This document shows, in pieces, positions 43,943 through 52,455 of a stretch of DNA of 64,000 nucleotides; the first letter of the stretch is position 1, and each line of letters begins with the position of its first letter. This stretch comes from DATFDN01 sp035685165 (lineage in GTDB: Bacteria; Pseudomonadota; Alphaproteobacteria; Acetobacterales; Acetobacteraceae). The stretch spans positions 124,001 to 188,000 of the forward strand of contig DASRBI010000004.1 in the NCBI GenBank assembly GCA_035685165.1. Direction: 5' to 3'. The position numbers and the translations under genes are program-made. The notes below the pieces were generated by a model, which had not been told where the DNA came from, ran no database searches, and worked only from the letters and a program-made list of their open reading frames with translations.

Positions 43943-44767
43943 ATGTCCGTCTCGCTCTCCGAAAGGGCGGCGCGCTTTCGCGCGCTCCACGCCGGGCCCA
44001 AGCCATTTGTTATCGCCAACGCCTGGGACGCGGGATCGGCGCGGCTGCTCGCCTCGATGGGCTTTGCGGCGCTCGCCACATCGAGCGGCGCGAGCGCCGG
44101 AGTGCTCGGCCGCCGCGACGGAGGGGTGACGCGCGAGGAGGCGCTCGCCCATGCGCGGCTGATCGTGGAGGCGACCGACCTTGCTGTTTCGGCCGACCTC
44201 GAAAACGGCTTCGGCGACCGGCCGGAGGATGTGGCGGCGACCATCCGCCACGCGGGCGCGATCGGTCTTGCGGGCGGCTCGATCGAAGACGCCACGGGCG
44301 ATCCGGCGCGGCCACTCTTTGACCCGGTGCTTGCCGCCGAGCGGATCGCCGCCGCCGCGGAAGCCGCGCGCGGGCTCGGCTTCGGCTTCGTGCTGACCGG
44401 CCGCGCCGAGAACTTCCTGCGCGGCAACCCCGATCTCGACGATACGATCCGCCGCCTGAATGCCTACGCCGCAGCGGGGGCAGATGTGCTGATGGCGCCA
44501 GGGCTGCCGGACCTTGAAGCCGTGCGCACGGTCTGCGCCTCGGTACCGCGCCCGTTCAATTTCATGATCGGCATTCGCGGCCGTTCCTTCGCCGTGGGCG
44601 CGCTGGCCGAGGCGGGCGTGCGGCGCATCAGCCTCGCCACCTCGCTTTGGCGCGCGGCAATGAGCGGGCTCGCCGACGCCGCCCGCGAGGTGCTCGAACG
44701 CGGCACCTTCGGCTACGTTGAATCGGGCCTGAGCTCCCAGGAGCTGAGCGGCCTGATGCGCGGATGA
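43943..44767 (+). CDS. isocitrate lyase/PEP mutase family protein
   Basis: This 274-residue TIM-barrel protein has FVIANAWDAGSARLLASMGF, the metal-binding SADLENGFG and GSIEDATG. These are the blocks of the ICL/PEPM superfamily group that includes oxaloacetate and carboxyphosphonoenolpyruvate enzymes. It lacks the EDKxFPKxNSF gating loop of true phosphoenolpyruvate mutase, so phosphonate synthesis is unlikely despite phnW elsewhere in the window. A C-C lyase on a 2-oxo or 2-hydroxy acid is more probable. AGGGG lies upstream of the ATG at 43943, and an ATGA overlap links it to the following hydrolase. Confidence 0.85.
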   Translation: MSVSLSERAARFRALHAGPKPFVIANAWDAGSARLLASMGFAALATSSGASAGVLGRRDGGVTREEALAHARLIVEATDLAVSADLENGFGDRPEDVAATIRHAGAIGLAGGSIEDATGDPARPLFDPVLAAERIAAAAEAARGLGFGFVLTGRAENFLRGNPDLDDTIRRLNAYAAAGADVLMAPGLPDLEAVRTVCASVPRPFNFMIGIRGRSFAVGALAEAGVRRISLATSLWRAAMSGLADAAREVLERGTFGYVESGLSSQELSGLMRG

Positions 44768-45597
44768 CTTCCGATCCGCAGCGTTTTCTCGACCGGCTGG
44801 AACGCGCCTCCGACCGGTTCGAGACCTCCTGGGGCGCGGGCCGCATGGTCTGGCACGCCTGGGGCAGCGGGCCGCCGCTCGTGTTGTTTCATGGCGGCGC
44901 CGGATCGTGGCGGCACTGGGTCCGCAATATCGGCTTCTTCGCCGCGCGCGGGCGGCGCGTCGTGTGCGCCGATTTGCCCGGCCTTGGCGAGAGCGACGAT
45001 CCGCCCGCCCCCGATGATCCCCCGTCGATGGCGGCGCTGATCACGAATGGACTGCGCGCTGTGATCGGCGACGAGCAATATGATTTGGCGGGCTTCTCCT
45101 TCGGCGGCTCGATGGCGGGGGTGGTGGCGGCGCGGGAGGGGGCGCGCGTGCGCTCGCTCGTCATCGTCGGTTCGCGCGGTCTCGGCCTGCCGCGCGCGCG
45201 CACCCAGCTCGTCAAGGTGCGCCAGCTCGAAGGCGAGGCGCGGATGGCGGCGCACCGCATTAACCTCGCGCGGCTGATGATCGCCGATCCCGCCAATATC
45301 GACGCAACCGCGCTCGTCATTCAGGACTGGAACAGCGCGCGCTCGCGCCTGAACAGCCCGGCCATTTCCGGCGGCACTTGGCTCTTGCGCTCGCTGCCGG
45401 ACGTGCGCGCGCCGGTCTCGGGCATCTGGGGCACGCGCGATGCACCCTCCGCCCCCGACATCTGGGCCTCGGAGCGGGTGATGCGGCGCGTACGCCCGGA
45501 GCTTCGTTTCGTCGCCATCGAGGGCGCCGGCCACTGGGTGGCCTACGAGGCGGCGGATGCGGTAAATGCCGCCTTGGCGCGGCTGCTGGCGCACTAG
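44764..45597 (+). CDS. alpha/beta hydrolase
   Basis: This 277-residue hydrolase has the oxyanion block LVLFHGGAGSWRHW, the nucleophile elbow GFSFGGS and a C-terminal histidine in EGAGHWVAYE. The acid is probably the aspartate in GTRDAPS. It resembles C-C hydrolases and esterases. The gene is coupled by an ATGA overlap to the PEP mutase-family gene, which suggests that the two act on successive intermediates of one short pathway. Confidence 0.88.
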   Translation: MTSDPQRFLDRLERASDRFETSWGAGRMVWHAWGSGPPLVLFHGGAGSWRHWVRNIGFFAARGRRVVCADLPGLGESDDPPAPDDPPSMAALITNGLRAVIGDEQYDLAGFSFGGSMAGVVAAREGARVRSLVIVGSRGLGLPRARTQLVKVRQLEGEARMAAHRINLARLMIADPANIDATALVIQDWNSARSRLNSPAISGGTWLLRSLPDVRAPVSGIWGTRDAPSAPDIWASERVMRRVRPELRFVAIEGAGHWVAYEAADAVNAALARLLAH

Positions 45598-45712
45598 GTC
45601 GTTTCGGCGTCAGCCAGATCGCGCCGCCGCTTGACGAGTTCGACATCACCGGAAAGCCGGTCCAGCCGCAAACGAGGGCAGCCGTCCCCCCAACAGATCG
45701 GACCCGAACAGG

Positions 45713-46342
45713 ATGTACACCCCGCCCGCCTTCGCGGAAAAGAACCAAGAGCGCCTGCACGCGCTGATCGAGGCGGCGCCGTTCGCGACGCTCGTGACGT
45801 TGACCGGCGCCGGCCTGATCGCAAGTCATGTGCCGCTGCTGCTCGATCGCTCCGCTGGCGAGCACGGCACGCTGATCGGCCATCTCGCTCGGCCCAACCC
45901 GCAGGCGTCCACCACGCGCTCCGAGGTCGAGGCGCTGGCGATCTTCCTGGGACCGCAATTCTACGTCACGCCGAGCTGGTATCCGACCAAGCGCGAGACC
46001 GGCAAGGTGGTGCCGACCTGGAACTATGTAGCGATCCACGTGTACGGCAGGCTACAATTCTTCGATGAGCCGGAGCGGCTGCTGGCGATCGTGACGCGGC
46101 TGACTAACCGCCACGAAGGCGCGCGGGAAAAGCCCTGGGCGGTTTCCGACGCACCGGCCGATTTCGTCGCCGGAATGCTGCGCGGCATCGTCGGATTCGA
46201 GATCGCGATCACCCGCATCGAGGGCAAGGCGAAAATGAGCCAGAACCGCCCCGCCGCGGACCGCGTGGGCGTGATCGCCGGATTGCGCGACGAGGGACAC
46301 GCGGAACTCGCCGAGACGCTCGCCACCTACACCCAGCCCTAG
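45713..46342 (+). CDS. PaiB-type FMN-binding protein
   Basis: This 209-residue protein starts MYTPPAF. ASHVPLLLD, GHLARPNPQ, the FYVTPSWYPTK segment and the VPTWNYVAIHVYG block are the FMN-binding split-barrel signature of PaiB. In Bacillus PaiB is described as a negative regulator of sporulation and protease genes; elsewhere it is probably a flavin-dependent enzyme. A KMSQNRPA block near the C-terminus is also conserved in the family. Confidence 0.9.
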   Translation: MYTPPAFAEKNQERLHALIEAAPFATLVTLTGAGLIASHVPLLLDRSAGEHGTLIGHLARPNPQASTTRSEVEALAIFLGPQFYVTPSWYPTKRETGKVVPTWNYVAIHVYGRLQFFDEPERLLAIVTRLTNRHEGAREKPWAVSDAPADFVAGMLRGIVGFEIAITRIEGKAKMSQNRPAADRVGVIAGLRDEGHAELAETLATYTQP

Positions 46343-46349
46343 CGGTGGT

Positions 46350-46757
46350 TTGCCGGCCGCGCGATTCGGTCTCGCGGCCGATCTGCCGCCCGACCTCGTC
46401 GCGGCTTACAAGCCGATCGGCATTGGTCTGGTGAAGTTCGCCGGCGACGATCTCTGGCGGCTGCCGATCCCGGGGCGCTTCGGCATCGACAGCGCCGGCT
46501 CGGTGCGCTTGGCGGAGGTAGGCCCGGACGACACGACGCGCCTGGAAATCGAGCCCACTTTCGCGGCTCGGCGCACGGCGGCTGAAGCCCTTCGCGCGCA
46601 CCGTAGCGGCCAGGATCGCGCGCGGTGCCCGCCCGGTCCGTCCGCTCAGCGCCTGCGTGTCCCGGCGACCGCCCGTATCTTGCGCGGGGCAGCGATCCAG
46701 ATCGCCACGCTGGAAAGCACGCTCAATCCCGCGCCCAGCCAGAAGGCGCCGACGTAG
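46350..46757 (+). CDS. possible small protein or gene remnant of unknown function
   Basis: The 303 bases between paiB and the convergent MFS gene hold one open frame whose first 85 codons have strongly GC-biased third positions and a protein-like sequence (AADLPPDLVAAYKPIGIG). It starts at a TTG without a clear ribosome site. Its 3' half runs antisense into the end of the MFS gene and loses coding character. I recognise no family. It may be a decayed gene or chance. Confidence 0.3.
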   Translation: MPAARFGLAADLPPDLVAAYKPIGIGLVKFAGDDLWRLPIPGRFGIDSAGSVRLAEVGPDDTTRLEIEPTFAARRTAAEALRAHRSGQDRARCPPGPSAQRLRVPATARILRGAAIQIATLESTLNPAPSQKAPT

Positions 46758-47953
46758 CTGCCGCTCGCATCGAACAGCGCCCCGGTGACGAACGGCCCCG
46801 CCGCGCCGCCGATGATCGCGGCGAACATCAGCGTCCCGAAGATGCTGCCGTAATGGCGGCCCTCGAAAATCTCCGCTGGGATCGGACCCATCACCGACGT
46901 CAGCCCGTAACCGAGCGTGCCCTGCGCCAGCACCATCGCCCATAGCAGGAACGGCGTCGGCGCATGGCGCAGCGCGAGCAGCAGCAGGAAGCACAGCACG
47001 AAGCCGAGATTTCCGATCATCCACACAAATTCGCGCCCGATCCGGTCCGACAAATGCCCGAGCGCGATCTGGCCCGGCACCGCGACCAGGCTGACCAGCC
47101 CGAGCGCCCAGGCCGCCTCGGCGGGTGCGAAGCCGATCTCGGTCAAATACTTGGTTTGATGCACCTGCACCGCGTACCAAGAATAGAGGCTGCAGAAATA
47201 ACCCAGCGCCAGCCACCAGAACCGCCCGGTGCCGAGCGCACGGCGCAGCGTCCAATCGACCGACGTCCAGTCACGATCGACGATCGTGGAAGCCTGCATC
47301 GCCGAGGCCGCGCCCGCGCTCATGCCGTCGGGCTGCAGCCCCATATCCTCGGGGCGGCGCCGCAGCAGCAGATTCAGCGGCCCGAGCAGGACGAGCAGCA
47401 AAAGGCCGAGCGCCACGCAGGCGGCGCGCCAGCCCGCCGTGTTGATCATCCATTCCTGCCAGGGCAGGATCGTCACCGAGCCAAGCCCGACGCCGGAAAA
47501 GGCGATGCTGAGCGCGAGCCCGCGCTGGCGCACGAACCAGCTTGTCAGGTAAAGAGACTGCACCGTGTAGGCGAGGCAGTTCACCCCGCCGCCCGCTAGC
47601 GCCCCGAGCGTAAGATAGAGCTGCCAAGGGCGCTGCACGAGGCTCGCCAGCACCAGCCCCGCCGTCATCGCGACAACGCCCATCTCGACCACGAGCCGTG
47701 GCCCGCGCCGGTCCACCAGCCGCCCGACAAAGGGCGTGACGAAGGCCGAGACGAAGAAGCCGAACGAAAATGCGCCCGCGGTGACGCCGCGATCCCAGTG
47801 GAACTCGCCAAGGATGGCGGGGAACAGCAAGGAGTAGGCGGTGCGCGCGTTCACGCCGACGGCCATCGTGACGAACGCGACGGCAACGAGCAGCCAGCCG
47901 TAAAAGATGCGCGGGCGCACGATGGCCGGTGCCGCGCGAACCCGATCGCTCAC
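46646..47953 (-). CDS. MFS transporter
   Basis: This 435-residue transporter has 12 predicted membrane helices in two halves separated by a cytoplasmic loop (about 195-235). The A-loop GRLVDRRGPR between helices 2 and 3 is the major-facilitator signature and recurs as GHLSDRIGRE in the second half. It resembles the monocarboxylate/oxalate-formate group of exchangers; the solute is unknown. The GTG at 47953 has GGGAG upstream and is preferred over a start at 48010 that would overlap gluQ. Confidence 0.88.
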   Translation of the reverse strand: MSDRVRAAPAIVRPRIFYGWLLVAVAFVTMAVGVNARTAYSLLFPAILGEFHWDRGVTAGAFSFGFFVSAFVTPFVGRLVDRRGPRLVVEMGVVAMTAGLVLASLVQRPWQLYLTLGALAGGGVNCLAYTVQSLYLTSWFVRQRGLALSIAFSGVGLGSVTILPWQEWMINTAGWRAACVALGLLLLVLLGPLNLLLRRRPEDMGLQPDGMSAGAASAMQASTIVDRDWTSVDWTLRRALGTGRFWWLALGYFCSLYSWYAVQVHQTKYLTEIGFAPAEAAWALGLVSLVAVPGQIALGHLSDRIGREFVWMIGNLGFVLCFLLLLALRHAPTPFLLWAMVLAQGTLGYGLTSVMGPIPAEIFEGRHYGSIFGTLMFAAIIGGAAGPFVTGALFDASGSYVGAFWLGAGLSVLSSVAIWIAAPRKIRAVAGTRRR

Positions 47954-48006
47954 AACTTGCTCCCTTCGTTGCCGCGCCCGCAGGCTGCGCCGTTCCGTGC
48001 GGGCCC

Positions 48007-48873
48007 TCAATTACCTGCGGGGGAAGCGTCCGCGGCGGCGAGCCGACGCACCTCGGCCGCCGAACAACCTGCCGCGCGCAGCGCGCGCACCGCGAGCGCA
48101 CCGTCGCGCTTCGACAGCCGCCGCCCCTCGGCATCGGTCAGCATCGGATGGTGCGCGTAGGCGGGCTCTGGCCAGCCCATTAGCACCTGTAACAGGCGGT
48201 GCAGATCGGTCGCCGCCCGCAGATCTTCGCCGCGCGTGACCAGCGTCACGCCCTGCACCGCGTCGTCGTGCGTGACGCAGACGTGATAGCTCGCCGGTAC
48301 GTCGCGCCGGCCGAGCACGACGTCGCCGAAGCGGTCGGGCACGCAGGCGATACGGCCCTCGCCCTCCTCGACGTAACTGAGCTTCTGTCCGGCCGCTGCG
48401 GTCGCCCGCCCCATGTCGAGCCGCAGCGCATAGGGCGCGCCGGCCGCGATCCGGGCGGCGCGCTCGGTTTCGGACAGCGCCCGGCACGTGCCGGGATAAA
48501 GCGGCGCGCCGTCCGGCCCGTGCGGCGCGGCCGCGGATGCCGCGATCTCGCGCGCGATTTCCGCCCGCGAGCAGAAGCACGGATAAACAAGGCCGCGCGC
48601 CCGCAGCCCCTCCAACACGGCCCAATACTCGGCGAGGTGCGCCGACTGCACCCGCACCGGCCCATCCCACTCGAGCCCGAGCCAGCGCAAATCCTCGCAG
48701 ATCGCGGTGGCGTATCCCGGGCGGCAGCGCGCGGGGTCGATATCCTCGATCCGCAGCAGAAACCGGCCGCCCGCCGCACGCGCCCGGCTCCAGGCGAACA
48801 ACGCCGCGCGCACATGACCCAAATGCAGATACCCCGTGGAGCTCGGCGCGAAACGGGTGACGGTGGTGGACAT
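48007..48873 (-). CDS. gluQ: glutamyl-Q tRNA(Asp) synthetase
   Basis: This 288-residue paralogue of glutamyl-tRNA synthetase lacks the anticodon-binding domain. It has the HIGH-type GYLHLGH, zinc-type cysteines in CFCSR and YPGTC, and the KMSKS-type RLSKRDG. The enzyme transfers glutamate to queuosine at position 34 of tRNA(Asp). The ATG at 48873 follows a GGGGG run; a TTG four codons upstream is the alternative. The gene ends 53 bases before the MFS start on the same strand and is divergent from the esterase gene. Confidence 0.92.
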   Translation of the reverse strand: MSTTVTRFAPSSTGYLHLGHVRAALFAWSRARAAGGRFLLRIEDIDPARCRPGYATAICEDLRWLGLEWDGPVRVQSAHLAEYWAVLEGLRARGLVYPCFCSRAEIAREIAASAAAPHGPDGAPLYPGTCRALSETERAARIAAGAPYALRLDMGRATAAAGQKLSYVEEGEGRIACVPDRFGDVVLGRRDVPASYHVCVTHDDAVQGVTLVTRGEDLRAATDLHRLLQVLMGWPEPAYAHHPMLTDAEGRRLSKRDGALAVRALRAAGCSAAEVRRLAAADASPAGN

Positions 48874-48925
48874 CGCCCCCGACAAGGGGGATAGCCGCGC
48901 CGGACCGCAAGAGGGGTTTCGCAGG

Positions 48926-49588
48926 ATGGCAACACTGGACGGCCCACGCTTCGGCCCGGCAGCCGGTGGCGCGGCCCGGCAGCTCGTGGTTCTCTGTCAC
49001 GGCATCGGCGCCGACGGACACGATCTGATCGACCTCGCGCCCGCGTGGAGCAAGGCGCTGCCGCACGCCGCCTTCGTCGCGCCCAGCGCACCGGATTACT
49101 ACGACCAGGATCCTTCGGGATTCGGGCGGCAATGGTTCAGCGTCGCCGACCGCAGGCAAGCCGTGATGGAGGCCGGAGTGCGCCGAGCCGCCGCCGTGCT
49201 CGGCCCGTTCGTCGATGCCGAGCTGGCGCGGCTCGGCTTGCCGGCGGACGCCTACGCACTGATGGGCTTCAGCCAGGGCGCGATGCTCGCGCTGTTCACC
49301 GGCCTGCGGCGGGCCGCCGCGCCGCGCGCGATCCTCGCCTATTCCGGCGCGCTGCTGGCGCCCGCCGCGCTTGGTGCGGAGCTTGCCAACCGCGCGCCCG
49401 TGCTGATCGTGCATGGGGAGGCCGACGACGTGGTGCCGGTATCGCGCTCGCGCGAGGCCGAAACGACGCTGCGCGCGGCGGGCGTCCCGGTGGAAGCGCA
49501 TTACATCCCCGGCCTCGGGCATGGCATCGACGAGGCGGGGCTCAGCCTCGGCGCCCTGACCCTGCAACGGGCCTTCGCAGCCGCCTGA
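48926..49588 (+). CDS. phospholipase/carboxylesterase family protein
   Basis: This 220-residue alpha/beta hydrolase of the Abhydrolase_2 family has LVVLCHGIGADGHDL, the nucleophile GFSQGAMLAL, the acid in HGEADDVVP and the histidine in GLGHGID. It hydrolyses acyl esters or thioesters in the cytoplasm. AGG lies just before the ATG at 48926. It stands alone, divergent from gluQ. Confidence 0.9.
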   Translation: MATLDGPRFGPAAGGAARQLVVLCHGIGADGHDLIDLAPAWSKALPHAAFVAPSAPDYYDQDPSGFGRQWFSVADRRQAVMEAGVRRAAAVLGPFVDAELARLGLPADAYALMGFSQGAMLALFTGLRRAAAPRAILAYSGALLAPAALGAELANRAPVLIVHGEADDVVPVSRSREAETTLRAAGVPVEAHYIPGLGHGIDEAGLSLGALTLQRAFAAA

Positions 49589-49694
49589 GGCTCACCAAAT
49601 CGCGAGGCTGACGCTCGCATTTCCGCCACGACCTCGTCAGAATGGGCGCGAAACCCTCAACATCGCGCATCATGGTTCTCGCGCCCCGCGCGGG

Positions 49695-51719
49695 ATGGAG
49701 CAGATGGCCAGCATCGCCAGCATCTTGACCACCTTTGTCGACCCGTCCGGCTTCACGCCGCATGGGTTCTGCCTCGCCTGGGATCCCGGCCTGGTCTGGC
49801 TGCAAGCCGGATCGGACCTCGCTATCGCCGCAGCGTACTACTCGATCCCGCTGGCGCTCGCCTTCTTCGTCAGCCGGCGCGAGGATCTGGCGTTCCGCTG
49901 GGTGTTCCTGCTGTTTGCCGCCTTCATCATGGCCTGCGGCACCACCCACGTGATGGGCGTGCTGACCCTGTGGGTGCCGGCCTACTGGGCCGACGGCGCG
50001 GTAAAGGCCGTCACCGCAATCCTTTCATGCGTCACGGCGGTCGCACTCTGGCCCCTCATGCCGAAGGCGCTCGCACTGCCGCCGCCCGCGCAGCTCCGCA
50101 GCGCCAACCAGGAACTCGACGCCACGGCGCGCCGGCTCGCCGCCAGCGAGGCGCGATACCGTGCCCTGTTCACCCGCGCGCCGGTCGCCATGCACACGCT
50201 CGACAGCAATGGGCGCATCGTTGCCGTAACAGACCAGTGGCTCGACCTGCTCGGCTATTCGCGCGAGGACGTGCTCGGTCAGCCGGTCACGCGCTTCCAG
50301 GATCCCGAGACCGCCGAGGTCACGAGCAGCGCCTGGCAAGGCGTGCCGTCCATGATCGGCGTGCGGAACCTGCCGCGCCGGTTCCTCCGCCGCTCCGGGG
50401 AGCCGATCGAGGCGTCGGTGTCTTTTACAGTGGAAACCGAGCCGGACGGCACCTGGTACGTGATCGCCTCGATCACCGACGTGACCGCGCGCAAGCGCGC
50501 CGAGACGGCGCTGCGCGCGAGCGAGGACCGGCTGCGCCAGGCCGAGAAGCTGGAGGCAGTGGGCCAGCTCACGAGCGGCATCGCGCACGACTTCAACAAC
50601 ATGCTGACCGTGATCATGGGCAGCATGGACATGCTGAAGCGCCGTATCGCCGGCAACGAGGCCGCCGAGCGGCTGGTGCAGGCGGCGCAGGAAGGAGCGG
50701 AGAAAGCGGCGCGGCTCACCAGCCAATTACTTTCCTTTTCCCGCCGCCAGCGGCTGGAGCCGCAGAAGCTCAACGCCTCGGAGGTCGTCGCCGGAATGGA
50801 GGCGCTGCTCACGCGCTCGGTCGGCGAGCGGATCAGCCTCGAGATCGAACCTCGTCCGAGTGACCAATGGTGGTGCGTCGCCGACCGCAACCAGCTCGAA
50901 GCGGCGCTGCTCAACCTCGTGCTGAACGCACGCGCCGCGATCGCCGCCGCGGGGCGCGTCCGCATCTTCACCCGCAACCTCACCGTCACCGAAAGTGAGG
51001 CGATCGAGCAGGGTGAGCCCGCGCCGGGCGACTATCTTTGCATCAGCGTGGAGGACAACGGCTCAGGGATGAGCGATGAGGTGCGGCGGCGCGCCTTCGA
51101 GCCGTTCTTCACCACCAAACCCCAAGGCCAGGGCAGCGGCCTCGGGCTTGCGCAGATCTACGGCTTCGCGCGGCAATCGGGCGGCACCGCGCGGATCGAC
51201 AGCACGCTCGGTGTCGGCACGCGCGTCGATCTGCTGCTGCCGCGAACAACGCCGCCCGCGGATGCGGAACGCACCGGTGACACGGTACCTGCGAACGCGC
51301 CGCGCGGCGCGGGCGAGCGCATCCTGGTGGTCGAGGACGAAGCGCCGGTACGTGAACTGGTCGCCGCCGCGTTGCAGGAAAGCGGCTACGCGGTCGAGCA
51401 AGCCGCCGACGCCGAGGTGGCGCTGCAAATACTGGAACGTGGCGCGCCGATCGACCTGCTGTTCACCGACATCGCGATGCCGGGCCGGTTGAATGGGGTC
51501 GAACTTGCGCTCGAAGCGCGCCGGATGCGGCCCGGCCTGCCGGTGCTGTTCGCGACCGGCTACAGCGACCGCGCCGTGCTGTCGCGCTGGCCGGGGTCGA
51601 TCCAGATGCTCGCCAAGCCCTATGCGCCGGAGACGCTGGCAGCGAAGCTGCGCGCCTGCCTGGACGCTAGGCGAGCTCCACCCGGCCGAGCTGACGGCGC
51701 CCGCGTGCAAGCTCGGTGA
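49695..51719 (+). CDS. hybrid histidine kinase with ethylene-receptor-type membrane domain
   Basis: This encodes 674 residues. Residues about 33-120 form three membrane helices that align without gaps to the ethylene-binding domain of plant ETR1: D41, Y48, P52, F77, C81 and H85 fall at the spacing of D25, Y32, P36, F61, C65 and H69, of which the cysteine and histidine bind the copper cofactor. A short coil and a PAS domain (about 150-270) follow, then HisKA with phospho-acceptor H298 in AHDFNN and the ATPase with EDNGSGM and GSGLGLAQIYG. The receiver (about 543-660) has D592 in LLFTDIAMPG. No separate response regulator is adjacent. The last 17 codons overlap the convergent trmJ. Confidence 0.92.
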   Translation: MEQMASIASILTTFVDPSGFTPHGFCLAWDPGLVWLQAGSDLAIAAAYYSIPLALAFFVSRREDLAFRWVFLLFAAFIMACGTTHVMGVLTLWVPAYWADGAVKAVTAILSCVTAVALWPLMPKALALPPPAQLRSANQELDATARRLAASEARYRALFTRAPVAMHTLDSNGRIVAVTDQWLDLLGYSREDVLGQPVTRFQDPETAEVTSSAWQGVPSMIGVRNLPRRFLRRSGEPIEASVSFTVETEPDGTWYVIASITDVTARKRAETALRASEDRLRQAEKLEAVGQLTSGIAHDFNNMLTVIMGSMDMLKRRIAGNEAAERLVQAAQEGAEKAARLTSQLLSFSRRQRLEPQKLNASEVVAGMEALLTRSVGERISLEIEPRPSDQWWCVADRNQLEAALLNLVLNARAAIAAAGRVRIFTRNLTVTESEAIEQGEPAPGDYLCISVEDNGSGMSDEVRRRAFEPFFTTKPQGQGSGLGLAQIYGFARQSGGTARIDSTLGVGTRVDLLLPRTTPPADAERTGDTVPANAPRGAGERILVVEDEAPVRELVAAALQESGYAVEQAADAEVALQILERGAPIDLLFTDIAMPGRLNGVELALEARRMRPGLPVLFATGYSDRAVLSRWPGSIQMLAKPYAPETLAAKLRACLDARRAPPGRADGARVQAR

Positions 51720-52455
51720 CGATGCCGTGCAGGGTGCGGAGCTCCTGCTCCGTCACCTCGCCGCGCTGGAAAAAGTGGCGGATGTTGCGGACCATGCCGG
51801 GCCGCTTCGGCAGATTGCGCAGGAAGCCGCAGGCGTCGAGCTCGGCGGTCAAATGCGCGAGGAAATTCTCAAGCTCCGCCTTGGTGGCGATGCGCGTCTC
51901 GTTGGTCATCAGCACGCGCGGGGGCGTTTCCTCGGCGGCGGTCCACCATTCATAGGCGAGCACCATTACCGCCTGGGCGAGGTTGAGCGACATGAAATTG
52001 GGGTTGAGCGGATAGCGCACCAGCGCGTCGGCTTCCGCCATGTCGTCGTTGTCGAGCCCGGCTCGCTCCGGGCCGAACAGCACGCCCGCCCGCAGCTCGC
52101 GCGCCGAGATCGCGCGCAGCTCGGCGGCGGCGCCGCGCGCCGTCAATACCGGCTTCACGACGTGCCGCGGCCGCGGACAGGTGGCAAAGACATGGTGCAG
52201 GTCGGCGACCGCCTCGGCGACGCTCGCATGAAGTGTGGCGGCGTCGAGAATGCGGTCGGCGCCTGAGGACGCCCGCCACGCCTTCGCCTGTGGCCAGCCG
52301 TCACGCGGCGCGACGAGGCGCAGGTGAAACAAGCCCCCATTGGCCATCGCCCGCGCGCAGGCACCGATATTCTCCGCAAGCTGCGGACGCACGAGCACGA
52401 TCACCGGAGAGTTGCCGATCGGCGCCAGGTCGGCACCGCCGTCCCGGCCGGTCAT
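51667..52455 (-). CDS. trmJ: tRNA (cytidine/uridine-2'-O-)-methyltransferase TrmJ
   Basis: This 262-residue SPOUT-family enzyme starts IVLVRPQLAENIGACARAM. It has LFGPERAGLDNDD, the knot-forming SAM loop, and YPLNPNFMSLNLAQAVMVLAYE. TrmJ methylates the ribose at position 32 of certain tRNAs. The start overlaps the cysS stop by four bases. The 3' end overlaps the convergent hybrid-kinase gene by 53 bases. Confidence 0.92.
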   Translation of the reverse strand: MTGRDGGADLAPIGNSPVIVLVRPQLAENIGACARAMANGGLFHLRLVAPRDGWPQAKAWRASSGADRILDAATLHASVAEAVADLHHVFATCPRPRHVVKPVLTARGAAAELRAISARELRAGVLFGPERAGLDNDDMAEADALVRYPLNPNFMSLNLAQAVMVLAYEWWTAAEETPPRVLMTNETRIATKAELENFLAHLTAELDACGFLRNLPKRPGMVRNIRHFFQRGEVTEQELRTLHGIVTELARGRRQLGRVELA

